Positions 17,281 to 24,419 of a DNA stretch of 64,000 bases are shown here, piece after piece (position 1 is the first letter of the stretch; every line of letters begins with the position of its first letter). The DNA is taken from positions 1,798,001 through 1,862,000 of the forward strand of contig NZ_CP071446.1 of NCBI RefSeq assembly GCF_017358165.1. The letters run 5' to 3'. The translations under genes and the position numbers were made by a program. The stretch is from Thermosipho ferrireducens. Its GTDB lineage: Bacteria; Thermotogota; Thermotogae; Thermotogales; Fervidobacteriaceae. The notes beneath the pieces were generated by a model. It did not search any database. It saw nothing but the letters and a program-made list of their open reading frames with translations, and had not been told where the DNA came from.

Positions 17281-17303
17281 AAAAGGGGAGGTTCCCCTCC
17301 CCT
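17281..17303 (-). terminator. terminator downstream of rpsO
   Basis: Minus-strand hairpin AGGGGAGG-ggaa-CCTCCCCT followed by TTTT, 20 bases after the rpsO stop. It may attenuate read-through from rpsO into queA, whose start lies 28 bases beyond. Confidence 0.88.
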
Positions 17304-17322
17304 GATTCTCCTGTCACATGAA

Positions 17323-17577
17323 TTATTTCCTCAATCCGAGCTTTTGAATAACATTTTTGTACGATTCTGGATCTTTGTTTCTGAGGTATTTTAATATTTT
17401 TCTTCGTCTTCCAACAAGTTTCATAAGCCCTCTTCGAGAGTGAAAATCTTTTGGGTGTTTTTTCAAATGCTCAGTAAGATGTCTTATACGCGCAGTTAAC
17501 AGCGCAACCTGAACTTCCGCGCTTCCTGTGTCACCTTCATGAATTTGAAATTCCCTGATAATTTCCTCTTTGTTCAC
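17323..17577 (-). CDS. rpsO: 30S ribosomal protein S15
   Basis: 84-residue primary 16S rRNA-binding protein of the small-subunit platform. Typical segments are [19 protein letters not shown] near the N terminus, [18 protein letters not shown] and [14 protein letters not shown]. Length is normal. A consensus promoter lies 77 bases upstream. The 70-base leader contains duplicated sequence and alternative hairpins, so S15 may control its own translation, as it does in several other bacteria. Confidence 0.98.
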   Translation of the reverse strand: MNKEEIIREFQIHEGDTGSAEVQVALLTARIRHLTEHLKKHPKDFHSRRGLMKLVGRRRKILKYLRNKDPESYKNVIQKLGLRK

Positions 17578-17647
17578 TTAAAACACCTCCACCACTCATA
17601 TTCCCTCTACCAAGTAGGGGCCAACGCCCACAACCGAGTAGGGGTCA
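17578..17647 (-). promoter_or_regulatory. rpsO leader with duplicated motif and alternative hairpins
   Basis: The predicted transcript starts near 17647. It contains two copies of CCCCTACTYGGT (minus strand; plus-strand positions 17633-17644 and 17609-17620) spaced 24 bases apart. The second copy can fold with the following GTAGAGGG (hairpin about 17602-17620). Alternatively its CCC can pair with the preceding GGGC to form GGGC-GTTG-GCCC. The two folds cannot coexist, and both lie just upstream of the GGAGGTG ribosome site. An S15 autoregulatory element is an inference from this and from known S15 control in other phyla. Confidence 0.45.
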
Positions 17648-17653
17648 CTCAAT

Positions 17654-17682
17654 ATAATAACCTATTTTATTTAAAAAGTCAA
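17654..17682 (-). promoter_or_regulatory. rpsO promoter
   Basis: Minus-strand TTGACT (17677-17682), a 17-base spacer and TATTAT (17654-17659), a near-consensus housekeeping sigma promoter that matches the strong expression expected of a ribosomal protein gene. Confidence 0.85.
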
Positions 17683-17703
17683 TTACTTAAAAAAACAGGT
17701 TCC

Positions 17704-17720
17704 TGTCAGGTAACCTGACA
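17704..17720. repeat. 8-bp perfect palindrome
   Basis: TGTCAGGT, one base, then ACCTGACA. It lies 22 bases upstream of the rpsO -35 box and 9 bases before the first repeat unit of the mosaic block. It could be an operator for a dimeric regulator or the edge of the repeat element; the sequence does not decide. Confidence 0.5.
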
Positions 17721-17728
17721 CTATTCTG

Positions 17729-18095
17729 GCGAAGTTAGCAAGATTGGCAAGAGTTAGCGAGGTTGGCAAAGCTTGTCATGATCACGAAGTGCAAAGGATC
17801 TTGCGAGAGTTAGTAAAAAAATAAGATCCTTCGTCGCTCTCGCTCCTCAGGATGACATCCCCCTCATCATTTCATTCCTTGGGATGACACTTTCTTTTTA
17901 TGTCATTCTGAGGAGCAGGAAAGCAAGGAATCCCCTTCTCATATCATTCCGAGGAGCAGGCAGGCGAGGAATCCACCGCCCTTGTCATTCCGAACCCGAA
18001 GGGTGAGGAATCCTGTATTTAGCAAGATTGGCAAGGTCTGTCCTGAACACGGAATACGAAGGATCTTGTAAATGCTGGCAAGGTTAGTAAGAACT
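17729..18095. repeat. mosaic dispersed-repeat block 1
   Basis: This gene-free stretch is built from two kinds of sequence. The first is a run of 9-10 base units of form GCRAGRTTR (17729-17774, five units, again near 18020 and 18075). The second is an element in both orientations, reading GTCATTCYGAGGAGC...GAGGAATCC or its complement GGATCTT...GCTCCTCAGGATGAC. At least five copies of the second kind occur here. Open readings across it are artefacts of the repeat. The same modules recur at 19080-19195, 32010-32370 and 60281-60592. Confidence 0.85.
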
Positions 18096-18473
18096 GGAAA
18101 AATAGAGTCTATGCTCCTCGATATTTTGCCTTCTATAAAAAACATTATAATTACATTTGAATTAAATATAAATTTTTTGAGAGTTAAAAGTATATAAAAA
18201 TTAAAGAATAGCAACATTATCTGTATTCGCTTTGTTTAGTTGAAAATATCACTAACTATTTGGCATTGACAAATCGATTTCAATTTTGTAATCTTTTTGT
18301 TGAGATAATATAAATGTTCAAATCGTATGAATTATCACATTACACTTGAATATAATTATTTTGCAAATAACAGGCAGATATTACGTAACTAAATTACTTT
18401 AGTCATATAATAACTCAAAGTTGGATTAAAAATACAAATTTCTCTACTACATTATACATGAGGAGGGATAGCA
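18096..18473. other. AT-rich spacer with a candidate promoter
   Basis: No gene is seen here. The stretch is visibly richer in A and T than its surroundings. On the plus strand TTGACA (18266-18271), 17 bases and TAATCT (18289-18294) form a possible promoter for the small genes starting at 18474. It would give a leader of about 170 bases. Nothing else recognisable was found in the leader. Confidence 0.45.
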
Positions 18474-18716
18474 ATGGCGATACCAGTGTCAGGCAGGATA
18501 AGCTTTTTAGGGGGTAACCGTGGATATTATACGAGGGAGCAGATAGAACATATAAGGTTTAATAGAATGTATCAGCATGCACGTGCTTATGCATGAAAAA
18601 CTGTATCAAAATTTGCTTTAAAAAAAGGTATGAATTCAGGAGCTCTTGGAGCTATTGGTGGAGCCGTTATTGGTTTTCTTAATGATGGTGGCGTTATTTC
18701 TTATATAGCGCAATAG
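18474..18716 (+). pseudogene. bacteriocin-like small protein interrupted by in-frame TGA
   Basis: An ATG with an excellent ribosome site (GAGGAGGG) opens a 40-codon reading that ends in TGA (18594-18596). The same frame continues for 39 sense codons to TAG at 18714-18716. The second half is small-residue rich, with a GxxxGxxxG zipper (GALGAIGGAVIG), as in class II or circular bacteriocin peptides. The first half contains a double-glycine pair (SFLGG) and is basic. If TGA stood for Trp (one base from TGG), the product would be 80 residues. Options are nonsense mutation, sequencing error, stop read-through, or two peptides with restart at ATG 18630. I recognise no named family. Confidence 0.5.
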
Positions 18717-18718
18717 TT

Positions 18719-18934
18719 ATGGGAACTTATTCATGTATTGCCAGATTTGAGGTATTAATTGAAAAAATCCTTTCAGGCTCCAAAAAAGTTCTCTTCTTTA
18801 TAATTAGCGCACTGGCTTTGTTCACTTCTGTAATATTTTTCGGATGGGTAATTGTAGGAGAGACTTACTTTAGCTTATACGTTATTTTCTTGATCATTCT
18901 CTGGTTTGGATTGTTTAAAAGAAAGCATCGTTAG
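18719..18934 (+). CDS. small two-helix membrane protein
   Basis: 71 residues with two hydrophobic helices (about 24-46 and 50-66) and a basic C terminus (FKRKHR). It begins 2 bases after the stop of the bacteriocin-like reading and has no ribosome site of its own, so translation is probably coupled to that reading. Size, topology and position match immunity proteins of small bacteriocins. That role is inferred from context; I see no family signature. Confidence 0.55.
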   Translation: MGTYSCIARFEVLIEKILSGSKKVLFFIISALALFTSVIFFGWVIVGETYFSLYVIFLIILWFGLFKRKHR

Positions 18935-19079
18935 ACCACTTTGACAGCAATAATGGAGATGATTCCAAGAATCTTTTCAATTTCAAAGAAGAATCCCACG
19001 TTATCTCAAATCGGTGGGATGGGGTGAATAAGAAGGTTCTGTACACTGGTAAGGAGCGATAGCAACGAAAGTTTTTTTG
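18935..19079. other. non-coding spacer after the small membrane gene
   Basis: No supported gene. A 24-codon reading at 18953-19027 ends in Q-I-G-G-M-G but has no ribosome site. Together with repeat block 2 and the promoter region to 19298, this makes a gene-free stretch of about 360 bases. Confidence 0.5.
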
Positions 19080-19195
19080 TTGTCATTCCGAACGTATGTG
19101 AGGGGGATGTCATCCTGAGGAACAAAGTGACGAAGGATCTTATTCTTTTTACCAACCTCGCTAATCTCGCCAACCCTTGCCAATCTCGCCAGATT
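19080..19195. repeat. mosaic dispersed-repeat block 2
   Basis: Contains TGTCATTCCGAACG...GAGG, then ATGTCATCCTGAGGAACAAAGTGACGAAGGATCTTATT, described here by its modules only. A run of complement units (CCAACCTCGC, TAATCTCGCC, AACCCTTGCC, AATCTCGCC) corresponds to GCRAGRTTR on the other strand. Blocks 1 and 2 bracket the small bacteriocin-like genes. Confidence 0.8.
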
Positions 19196-19254
19196 AGTAC
19201 CAAATTATCTGACAGAGACATCGTATAATTTTACAAAATTCCTACTAATTTTAT

Positions 19255-19262
19255 GGTAAAAT
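19255..19262 (+). promoter_or_regulatory. extended -10 promoter of the M42 peptidase gene
   Basis: TGG followed by TAAAAT (19257-19262), 36 bases before the start codon, with no good -35. The same ATGGTAAAAT string occurs before flhA and miaB. Confidence 0.5.
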
Positions 19263-19298
19263 AAAGTTAGTAAAGCTAATAATTCAGGAGGGAAAATT

Positions 19299-20270
19299 AT
19301 GGACATTCAAAGGTTAAAAGAACTTTGTATGATACCAGGTATCTCTTCTCGTGAGGAAAAAGTGAGAAATTCTATACTTTCAAAAATAAATCCTGAAAAC
19401 CACATGGTTGATGATATAGGCAATCTAATTATTCCTAAAGGCAAAGGTAAAAGGCTGCTCTTAATGGCACACATGGATGAAATAGGTTTTCATATTATAA
19501 ATACAACCAGAGATGGAAAATTATTTCTCAGAAAAGTTGGTGGAATTCCAGATGAGATTATTCAAAGCAGATTCATTGATATAATTACATCCAGCGGAAC
19601 TGTAAAGGGTATTATAGGAAGTGTTCCACCTCATCTAAAAAAAGACGGTTTAAATTTTGAGTTATTGGCGGACGTAGGTGTTGTTTCAAGAGAAGAATTA
19701 AAAATGAAAAATATTGAAATAATGGATTATGCGGTATTTTCCAAAGAATTCCACGAAATAGGAGAATTTGTCTCATGCAGAGCGCTCGACGATAGATTTG
19801 GGTGCCACATTCTTGAGGAAGTATACAAAAAATCGAATCCAAAAAATGAAGTTTTATTCGCCTGGACTGTTCAAGAAGAAATAGGTTTAAAAGGTGCTAA
19901 AGCACTTTCAAATAGTCTCAGTGATATTTCTCTTGCAATAGCTGTGGATTCTTTTGCCTGTTGTTCAAAACAAAATAATCACATAATTCCTGGAAAAGGG
20001 CCAGTGATAAGATTTGTTGATAATTCAGGGATTGTTTCTTATAAACATGCCAAAAAAATTATGCAAATCGCCAATGAAAAATCCATCCCTGTACAAATTG
20101 GTTCTACTGGTGGAGGTACAGATGCGAGCATATTTGTTGAAAAAGGAATTCCCATGGTTGCTCTAAGCGTAGCTGTAAAATATTTACATTCCACTGTGGA
20201 AATGGTACATAAAAATGACCTTGAAAACTTAGAAAAATTAATAATAGCCATAGTAGAGGAGGGTTTTTAA
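19299..20270 (+). CDS. M42-family metallo-aminopeptidase
   Basis: 323-residue cytosolic dinuclear metal aminopeptidase (glutamyl or TET-type; older databases call these endoglucanases). The ligand series is visible in order: AHMDE, CRALDDR with the bridging aspartate, TVQEEIG with the catalytic glutamate, AVDS, and KYLHSTVE with the last histidine. GGGTDAS is the active-site loop. The start follows AGGAGGG. It is co-transcribed with the TSUP permease, the TAA of this gene sharing a base with the next ATG. Confidence 0.94.
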   Translation: MDIQRLKELCMIPGISSREEKVRNSILSKINPENHMVDDIGNLIIPKGKGKRLLLMAHMDEIGFHIINTTRDGKLFLRKVGGIPDEIIQSRFIDIITSSGTVKGIIGSVPPHLKKDGLNFELLADVGVVSREELKMKNIEIMDYAVFSKEFHEIGEFVSCRALDDRFGCHILEEVYKKSNPKNEVLFAWTVQEEIGLKGAKALSNSLSDISLAIAVDSFACCSKQNNHIIPGKGPVIRFVDNSGIVSYKHAKKIMQIANEKSIPVQIGSTGGGTDASIFVEKGIPMVALSVAVKYLHSTVEMVHKNDLENLEKLIIAIVEEGF

Positions 20271-21007
20271 TGGGAATAATTCTCTATTTCTTCTTATTTC
20301 TGGCCGGATTGGGCGCGGGGTTTGTAAATGTTCTTGCAGGTGGTGGGTCAATGCTAACACTTCCCGCTTTAACTTTACTTGGTCTTGATATATCAGTCGC
20401 TAATGGAACAAATCGTGTGGGAATTCTTTTGCAAAATATAGTGGCATCCACAGGATTTAAAAAAGGTAAAATGTTGGATCTGAAAAGGGCCACTTTTCTG
20501 GCAATCCCTTCAACCCTTGGAGCAATTTCTGGAACGTTTACTGTTCTCGCCATAAACAAAAGTTTACTTGAAAAAATAGTGGGTGCAATATTTTTAATCA
20601 TGAGTGTTTTCATTTTATACAAACCAAAAATCTGGGAGGAAGGAAAAAAAGTAGAGAAAAATAATATTATTAGCTTTATTGCATTTTATTTTGTTGGCTT
20701 TTATGGAGGATTCATTCAAGCAGGTGTAGGCTTTTTTTTAATAATGAGCCTTATTTTTATAGAGGGATATAATATTGTGAAAACTAATGCAATAAAAGTC
20801 TTTATTGTAATGTGTTATACCACATTTTCCTTTGTAATCTTTCTTATGAACGGGAAAGTAGATATAATTAAAGGATTAATTCTTGCTCTTGGAACAATGA
20901 CTGGTGCAAAGATTGGTACCTCTTTTGCTCTCAAGAGCGGAGCAAAGTTTGTAAGATTTATTGTATTTGTAATGATTGTAGTTTCAGCAATTAAATATCT
21001 ACTCTAA
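20270..21007 (+). CDS. TSUP/TauE-SafE family permease
   Basis: 245-residue inner-membrane protein with about eight hydrophobic helices and the paired half-repeats of the TSUP family. The GFVNVLAGGGSMLTLPAL motif opens the first half and GFYGGFIQAGVGFFLI the second. Members export or import sulfite, sulfonates or other small organic anions. The substrate here is unknown, and the peptidase partner gives no strong hint. It starts by TAATG coupling to the peptidase stop. Confidence 0.92.
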   Translation: MGIILYFFLFLAGLGAGFVNVLAGGGSMLTLPALTLLGLDISVANGTNRVGILLQNIVASTGFKKGKMLDLKRATFLAIPSTLGAISGTFTVLAINKSLLEKIVGAIFLIMSVFILYKPKIWEEGKKVEKNNIISFIAFYFVGFYGGFIQAGVGFFLIMSLIFIEGYNIVKTNAIKVFIVMCYTTFSFVIFLMNGKVDIIKGLILALGTMTGAKIGTSFALKSGAKFVRFIVFVMIVVSAIKYLL

Positions 21008-21018
21008 TATCATTGAAT

Positions 21019-22806
21019 TTATTTTCCAGAAGAAAATGCCTGAGATAAATAAGCTCCCTGCATATTTAATCTTGACAGTGCCTGTTCCATTGCACTGAAT
21101 TTTTGCCACAAATCCTGTTGCTTCTTTTCTAAAATCTCTATCCAATTTACTATTTGTTTTGCTAAAGATCTTTTCTCTCTTTCTATACGACCAGAAACAC
21201 CTGCTACCTGGTCGATCTCACCATTAAACTTTGTCAAATCGTATAAATAATCTTTTAACTGAGTAGCAAATCCCTGAACACTGGTTGTATCACTTCCAAA
21301 AAATTCCCACACGGCGCTTGCTCCATTGTTCGAAATATAATCCCTTAACTTATCTTCATCAAGTTCTATTTTACCTTTCATTGTATTTTCATAGCTACCG
21401 CCAGAATCTCCAGAAGAAATTCCTAATTCCCACAAATATGTCCCATTAACTTCTTCATACAAATATGAACGTATTTTATCGAATATTTTTCTCAAGTAAG
21501 AATCGTTCTTTAAAACACCTTGAATTTTCTCTTCTTCCGTCATTTCATCTTCTGATTTATCTTTTACCTCATTCTCAGTAAGCTTAGTATAAAGATAATC
21601 CATTGTATCGTTCCATTTTTCAACAAATTCTGATACTTTATCTACAATGGCATCTATATCAGTCGATACTGTTATATTTGCCGTACCGGTTGACACAACA
21701 TCTATCTGCATTCCCTGAAACGAAAGAGTATTTGTATCGGAATAAACATCATATGTAACACCGTTATCCATTGTAATTTGAGCATAAGCCACATTTCCAA
21801 GAATAAACTGTCCTGAAGAAAGCCCAAGCTCTGCTGGCCCTCCAGAAATATTTATTATAACGTCACCTGTGTCATCTGCTGTTATTAATATTTGATTGTT
21901 AATATCATCATAACTTGCCGTGACGCCACTCACATTGCTATTTATGTTACTAATGAAATCAGCTATAGTATCGGTATCTGAATAACTTATAGTAGTACCA
22001 TTTATTGTAAAAGAGTTAGTACCTGTAACTCCAAGATCAGAAAGCAGTTTGGAAGTGCTATATACACCTATATCCCCCGTACTTGTAAGTGTATAATTTC
22101 CTCCAGAACTTACAAGATTCGCATTATCCAGCCTGAAAACTTCTAAAAAGTTACCGGAATCCTGGGTAAGTTGAAACACATCTGAAGATTGGATTGAAAG
22201 TTTGTTGTTTGTATCATCATAAGTAACAGTTGCAGAGCTTCCAGCTGTTGTAAAAGCATTTTGTATTTTGGTTATTATATCGTTTATTGTATCAGTAGTT
22301 AAAATATTTATAGATGCGGTATTTCCATTGACAGTAAGTGTTAACGAAGAATCTTGAGGAGTATAATTATGATTTATATCAGAAAAAGCTGTCGTAGTAG
22401 TTATATCAGGCCCTAATTTGGTCCCCATATAATAGCTTCTCGATGCAAGTTGAACCACATTCACTGTATAAGTTCCATCTGGTGTAGAAGCTGCAGCTGT
22501 TGCTGTTAAAACATTTTCATTTGTACTGGTAGCACCTTTTGGCAGCAGACTCGATTGCAATCTAAAGTCAGACAAATAATCCATAAATTCGCGCAATTTG
22601 TCTGAAACAGCGTTATACGCCTTTTGCTGCCTATCAAGCTCTGTATATTTTTCATTAAGTCTGTTAAGCGGTTGAGATTCTATCTCCATTAATTTATCAA
22701 TTATAGACGCAGTATCCAAACCACTTGCTACACCACCAAACTGAAATAGCGGTTGACTTGAAGTGTAACGATAATTTATATTTTGGGCAATGGAGGAAAG
22801 ATCCAT
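21019..22806 (-). CDS. fliD: flagellar filament cap protein FliD (HAP2)
   Basis: About 595 residues. The N-terminal block FGGVASGLDTASIIDKLMEIE is the FliD_N signature and the C-terminal part (about 440-590) is the alpha-helical FliD_C domain. The middle is beta-rich and threonine- and serine-rich, as expected for the surface-exposed D2/D3 domains. FliD caps the growing filament and folds exported flagellin. I take the ATG at 22806 rather than the TTG at 22827, because the ATG follows the flaG stop by 4 bases. It is the last gene of the operon that starts at ricT. Confidence 0.94.
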   Translation of the reverse strand: MDLSSIAQNINYRYTSSQPLFQFGGVASGLDTASIIDKLMEIESQPLNRLNEKYTELDRQQKAYNAVSDKLREFMDYLSDFRLQSSLLPKGATSTNENVLTATAAASTPDGTYTVNVVQLASRSYYMGTKLGPDITTTTAFSDINHNYTPQDSSLTLTVNGNTASINILTTDTINDIITKIQNAFTTAGSSATVTYDDTNNKLSIQSSDVFQLTQDSGNFLEVFRLDNANLVSSGGNYTLTSTGDIGVYSTSKLLSDLGVTGTNSFTINGTTISYSDTDTIADFISNINSNVSGVTASYDDINNQILITADDTGDVIINISGGPAELGLSSGQFILGNVAYAQITMDNGVTYDVYSDTNTLSFQGMQIDVVSTGTANITVSTDIDAIVDKVSEFVEKWNDTMDYLYTKLTENEVKDKSEDEMTEEEKIQGVLKNDSYLRKIFDKIRSYLYEEVNGTYLWELGISSGDSGGSYENTMKGKIELDEDKLRDYISNNGASAVWEFFGSDTTSVQGFATQLKDYLYDLTKFNGEIDQVAGVSGRIEREKRSLAKQIVNWIEILEKKQQDLWQKFSAMEQALSRLNMQGAYLSQAFSSGK

Positions 22807-22810
22807 AATC

Positions 22811-23152
22811 TCACGCCCTTTCGTCAAATATTATTCCTAATAACTCAGCTATATTTTTGGCCAATTTCAACGCAACTTCCGGCGGAATTTGTCTGATAAT
22901 TTCACCTGAATCTTTGTCCTTGATCTTCACAACTATTATTCCTGTTTCTTTATCTATTTTAAATTCTGCTTCACCTCTAAAAAGCTTTTTTAATTTTTCA
23001 AGATTTTCTTTAAAATTTTCCGCCGCCTTTTTCGGATCCACATTGGCACTTTGAAGTTCCTCTGAAGGTTTAACAGTTTTTACATTACTGACACGGTTCT
23101 CCATCTGCTTGATTTCAATTTGACTGTTGTCAATCTTAGATATCCCATCCAT
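22811..23152 (-). CDS. flaG: FlaG-family flagellar protein
   Basis: 113 residues. The C-terminal half has the FlaG pattern: FKIDKETGIIVVKIKDKDSG followed by EIIRQIPPEVALKLA, then a short helix ending in LGIIFDE. FlaG proteins affect filament length and lie next to fliD in many bacteria, as here, 4 bases upstream of it. The N-terminal half is polar and probably unstructured. Confidence 0.92.
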   Translation of the reverse strand: MDGISKIDNSQIEIKQMENRVSNVKTVKPSEELQSANVDPKKAAENFKENLEKLKKLFRGEAEFKIDKETGIIVVKIKDKDSGEIIRQIPPEVALKLAKNIAELLGIIFDERA

Positions 23153-23182
23153 GGGGTTTCCCTCCCCTCACAATCCTTCATA

Positions 23183-23563
23183 TTAATTATCGGATTCCTT
23201 TTCATGTTTTTTAGATGATATTTCGTCAAGGAGCTTGTTAATTCTTATGCTTGTCTCTATTCCTTTATCTTCATAAAATCTTATCTCGGGAGCCACATAT
23301 AATCTGGTATTTTTTGCCACAAACGTTCTAAAATATCCTTTCCTGTCTTTCATAAATTTAACTGCTTTTTCCCTCATTTCTGAATTTCCTATGTAACTTA
23401 TAAAAATATCTGCATATCTTTTATCTTTTGACAACTCAACTCTTGATACAACTACAAAGTCTTTGAAGTTTTCTACCTCTGGCTCTTTTAACCTTCTTAA
23501 AGCCTCAAATATTAAATTACGGATTTGTTCCTCTAACTTTTTTTTTCTATATTCAGGTTTCAT
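23183..23563 (-). CDS. rbfA: ribosome-binding factor A
   Basis: KH-type 30S maturation factor, about 126 residues, acting on 16S rRNA processing and cold adaptation. Typical blocks are RKKKLEEQIRNLIFEALRRL, VVVSRVELSKDKRYADIFIS and LYVAPEIRFYEDKGIE with a nearby arginine and lysine cluster. The start is the ATG at 23563, which has GGAGGTAAGG in front. A longer reading to 23590 lacks this. It overlaps the HDOD gene by 11 bases. Confidence 0.94.
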   Translation of the reverse strand: MKPEYRKKKLEEQIRNLIFEALRRLKEPEVENFKDFVVVSRVELSKDKRYADIFISYIGNSEMREKAVKFMKDRKGYFRTFVAKNTRLYVAPEIRFYEDKGIETSIRINKLLDEISSKKHEKESDN

Positions 23564-24419
23564 TTTCCTTACCTCCTTCCAGCAGGTCACCAGCTTTCAA
23601 AAGATTTCTTTCAGATTCTTCCACTATTCTTATCAATTTCGAAGGTTTTATACCAAACACATTAAACGTCTCAGATTCAAGTATAGGCTGCCCATGAGAG
23701 AGTGAATATCCTTCATACATCAAATTAGATATAAAATTTGCAAGATGCACTATATACAAAATTTCATTATACGTTTTATTCTCATTTTCTGATGGTGTTT
23801 CGTGAAATTGTGACACAACTTGAAATAAATCTGGAAGTGTCCATTTTTCTAATAAAGTTTGTCCCAACAGGGTATGCGATTCAAACTCCAAATCTCTTTC
23901 TATAACGTGAAACGGTCTATTTGTTTCGCGGCTTGCTTTTTCAAGCAACGATAAAACTTCTGGAAAAGTAATGTCAAGAGCCACTTTGCCTATATCATGT
24001 AAAAGTCCCGCCATAAACGCTTCTTCTCGCTCAGGATATCCTATATGTTTGGCTATAGTTTCAGAAATTATAGCAGTAGCCATAAAATGCTTCCAGAGAT
24101 TTTCCTTATTTACATTAGAATTTCCTTTTTGAAGGGTAGAATAAGTAAAGATGCTCAACGCCAGATTACGAACCGTTTTAAAGCCAAGAATCATGACCGC
24201 CTCGCTGAGTTTTGTAATTTTTCGAGGCAATCCGTAATATGCAGAATTAACAAGCCTCAGAACTTTCGCAGAAAGTGCTGCGTCCAATGAAATAGCCCGT
24301 TCTATATCTTTCACACTTGCCTCGGGATTTGACGCAATATTTATTATTTGTTGTACCTGAAAATCCGGGGTAGGTATCTCCTCAATTTCCAAAATAAATT
24401 CTTTTAACAATATACTCAC
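23553..24419 (-). CDS. HDOD-domain signalling protein
   Basis: 288 residues with an HDOD domain: the N-terminal PTPDFQVQQIINIASNPEAS block, RLVNSAYYGLPRKITKLSEAVMILG, then LLHDIGKVALD, which keeps HD-like residues. HDOD proteins are non-enzymatic or weakly characterised relatives of HD phosphohydrolases that work in signalling. It overlaps the upstream histidine kinase gene by 4 bases, which suggests a shared pathway, but no response regulator gene lies in this window. Confidence 0.9.
   Translation of the reverse strand: MSILLKEFILEIEEIPTPDFQVQQIINIASNPEASVKDIERAISLDAALSAKVLRLVNSAYYGLPRKITKLSEAVMILGFKTVRNLALSIFTYSTLQKGNSNVNKENLWKHFMATAIISETIAKHIGYPEREEAFMAGLLHDIGKVALDITFPEVLSLLEKASRETNRPFHVIERDLEFESHTLLGQTLLEKWTLPDLFQVVSQFHETPSENENKTYNEILYIVHLANFISNLMYEGYSLSHGQPILESETFNVFGIKPSKLIRIVEESERNLLKAGDLLEGGKENET

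Noticed and set aside
17939-18217. 92-codon open reading on the minus strand
   Set aside because: It runs through repeat block 1 and AT-rich spacer, with no ribosome site and no recognisable domain.
18594-18596. Selenocysteine codon in the bacteriocin-like frame
   Set aside because: No obvious SECIS hairpin follows the TGA and the surrounding residues do not resemble a redox site; a Trp-to-stop change is simpler.
18953-19027. 24-codon peptide ending in Q-I-G-G-M-G, resembling a double-glycine leader
   Set aside because: There is no ribosome site and no mature peptide after the double glycine; the resemblance is too short to claim.
19001-19221. Two overlapping minus-strand readings of 60 and 71 codons
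   Set aside because: Both are translations of repeat block 2.
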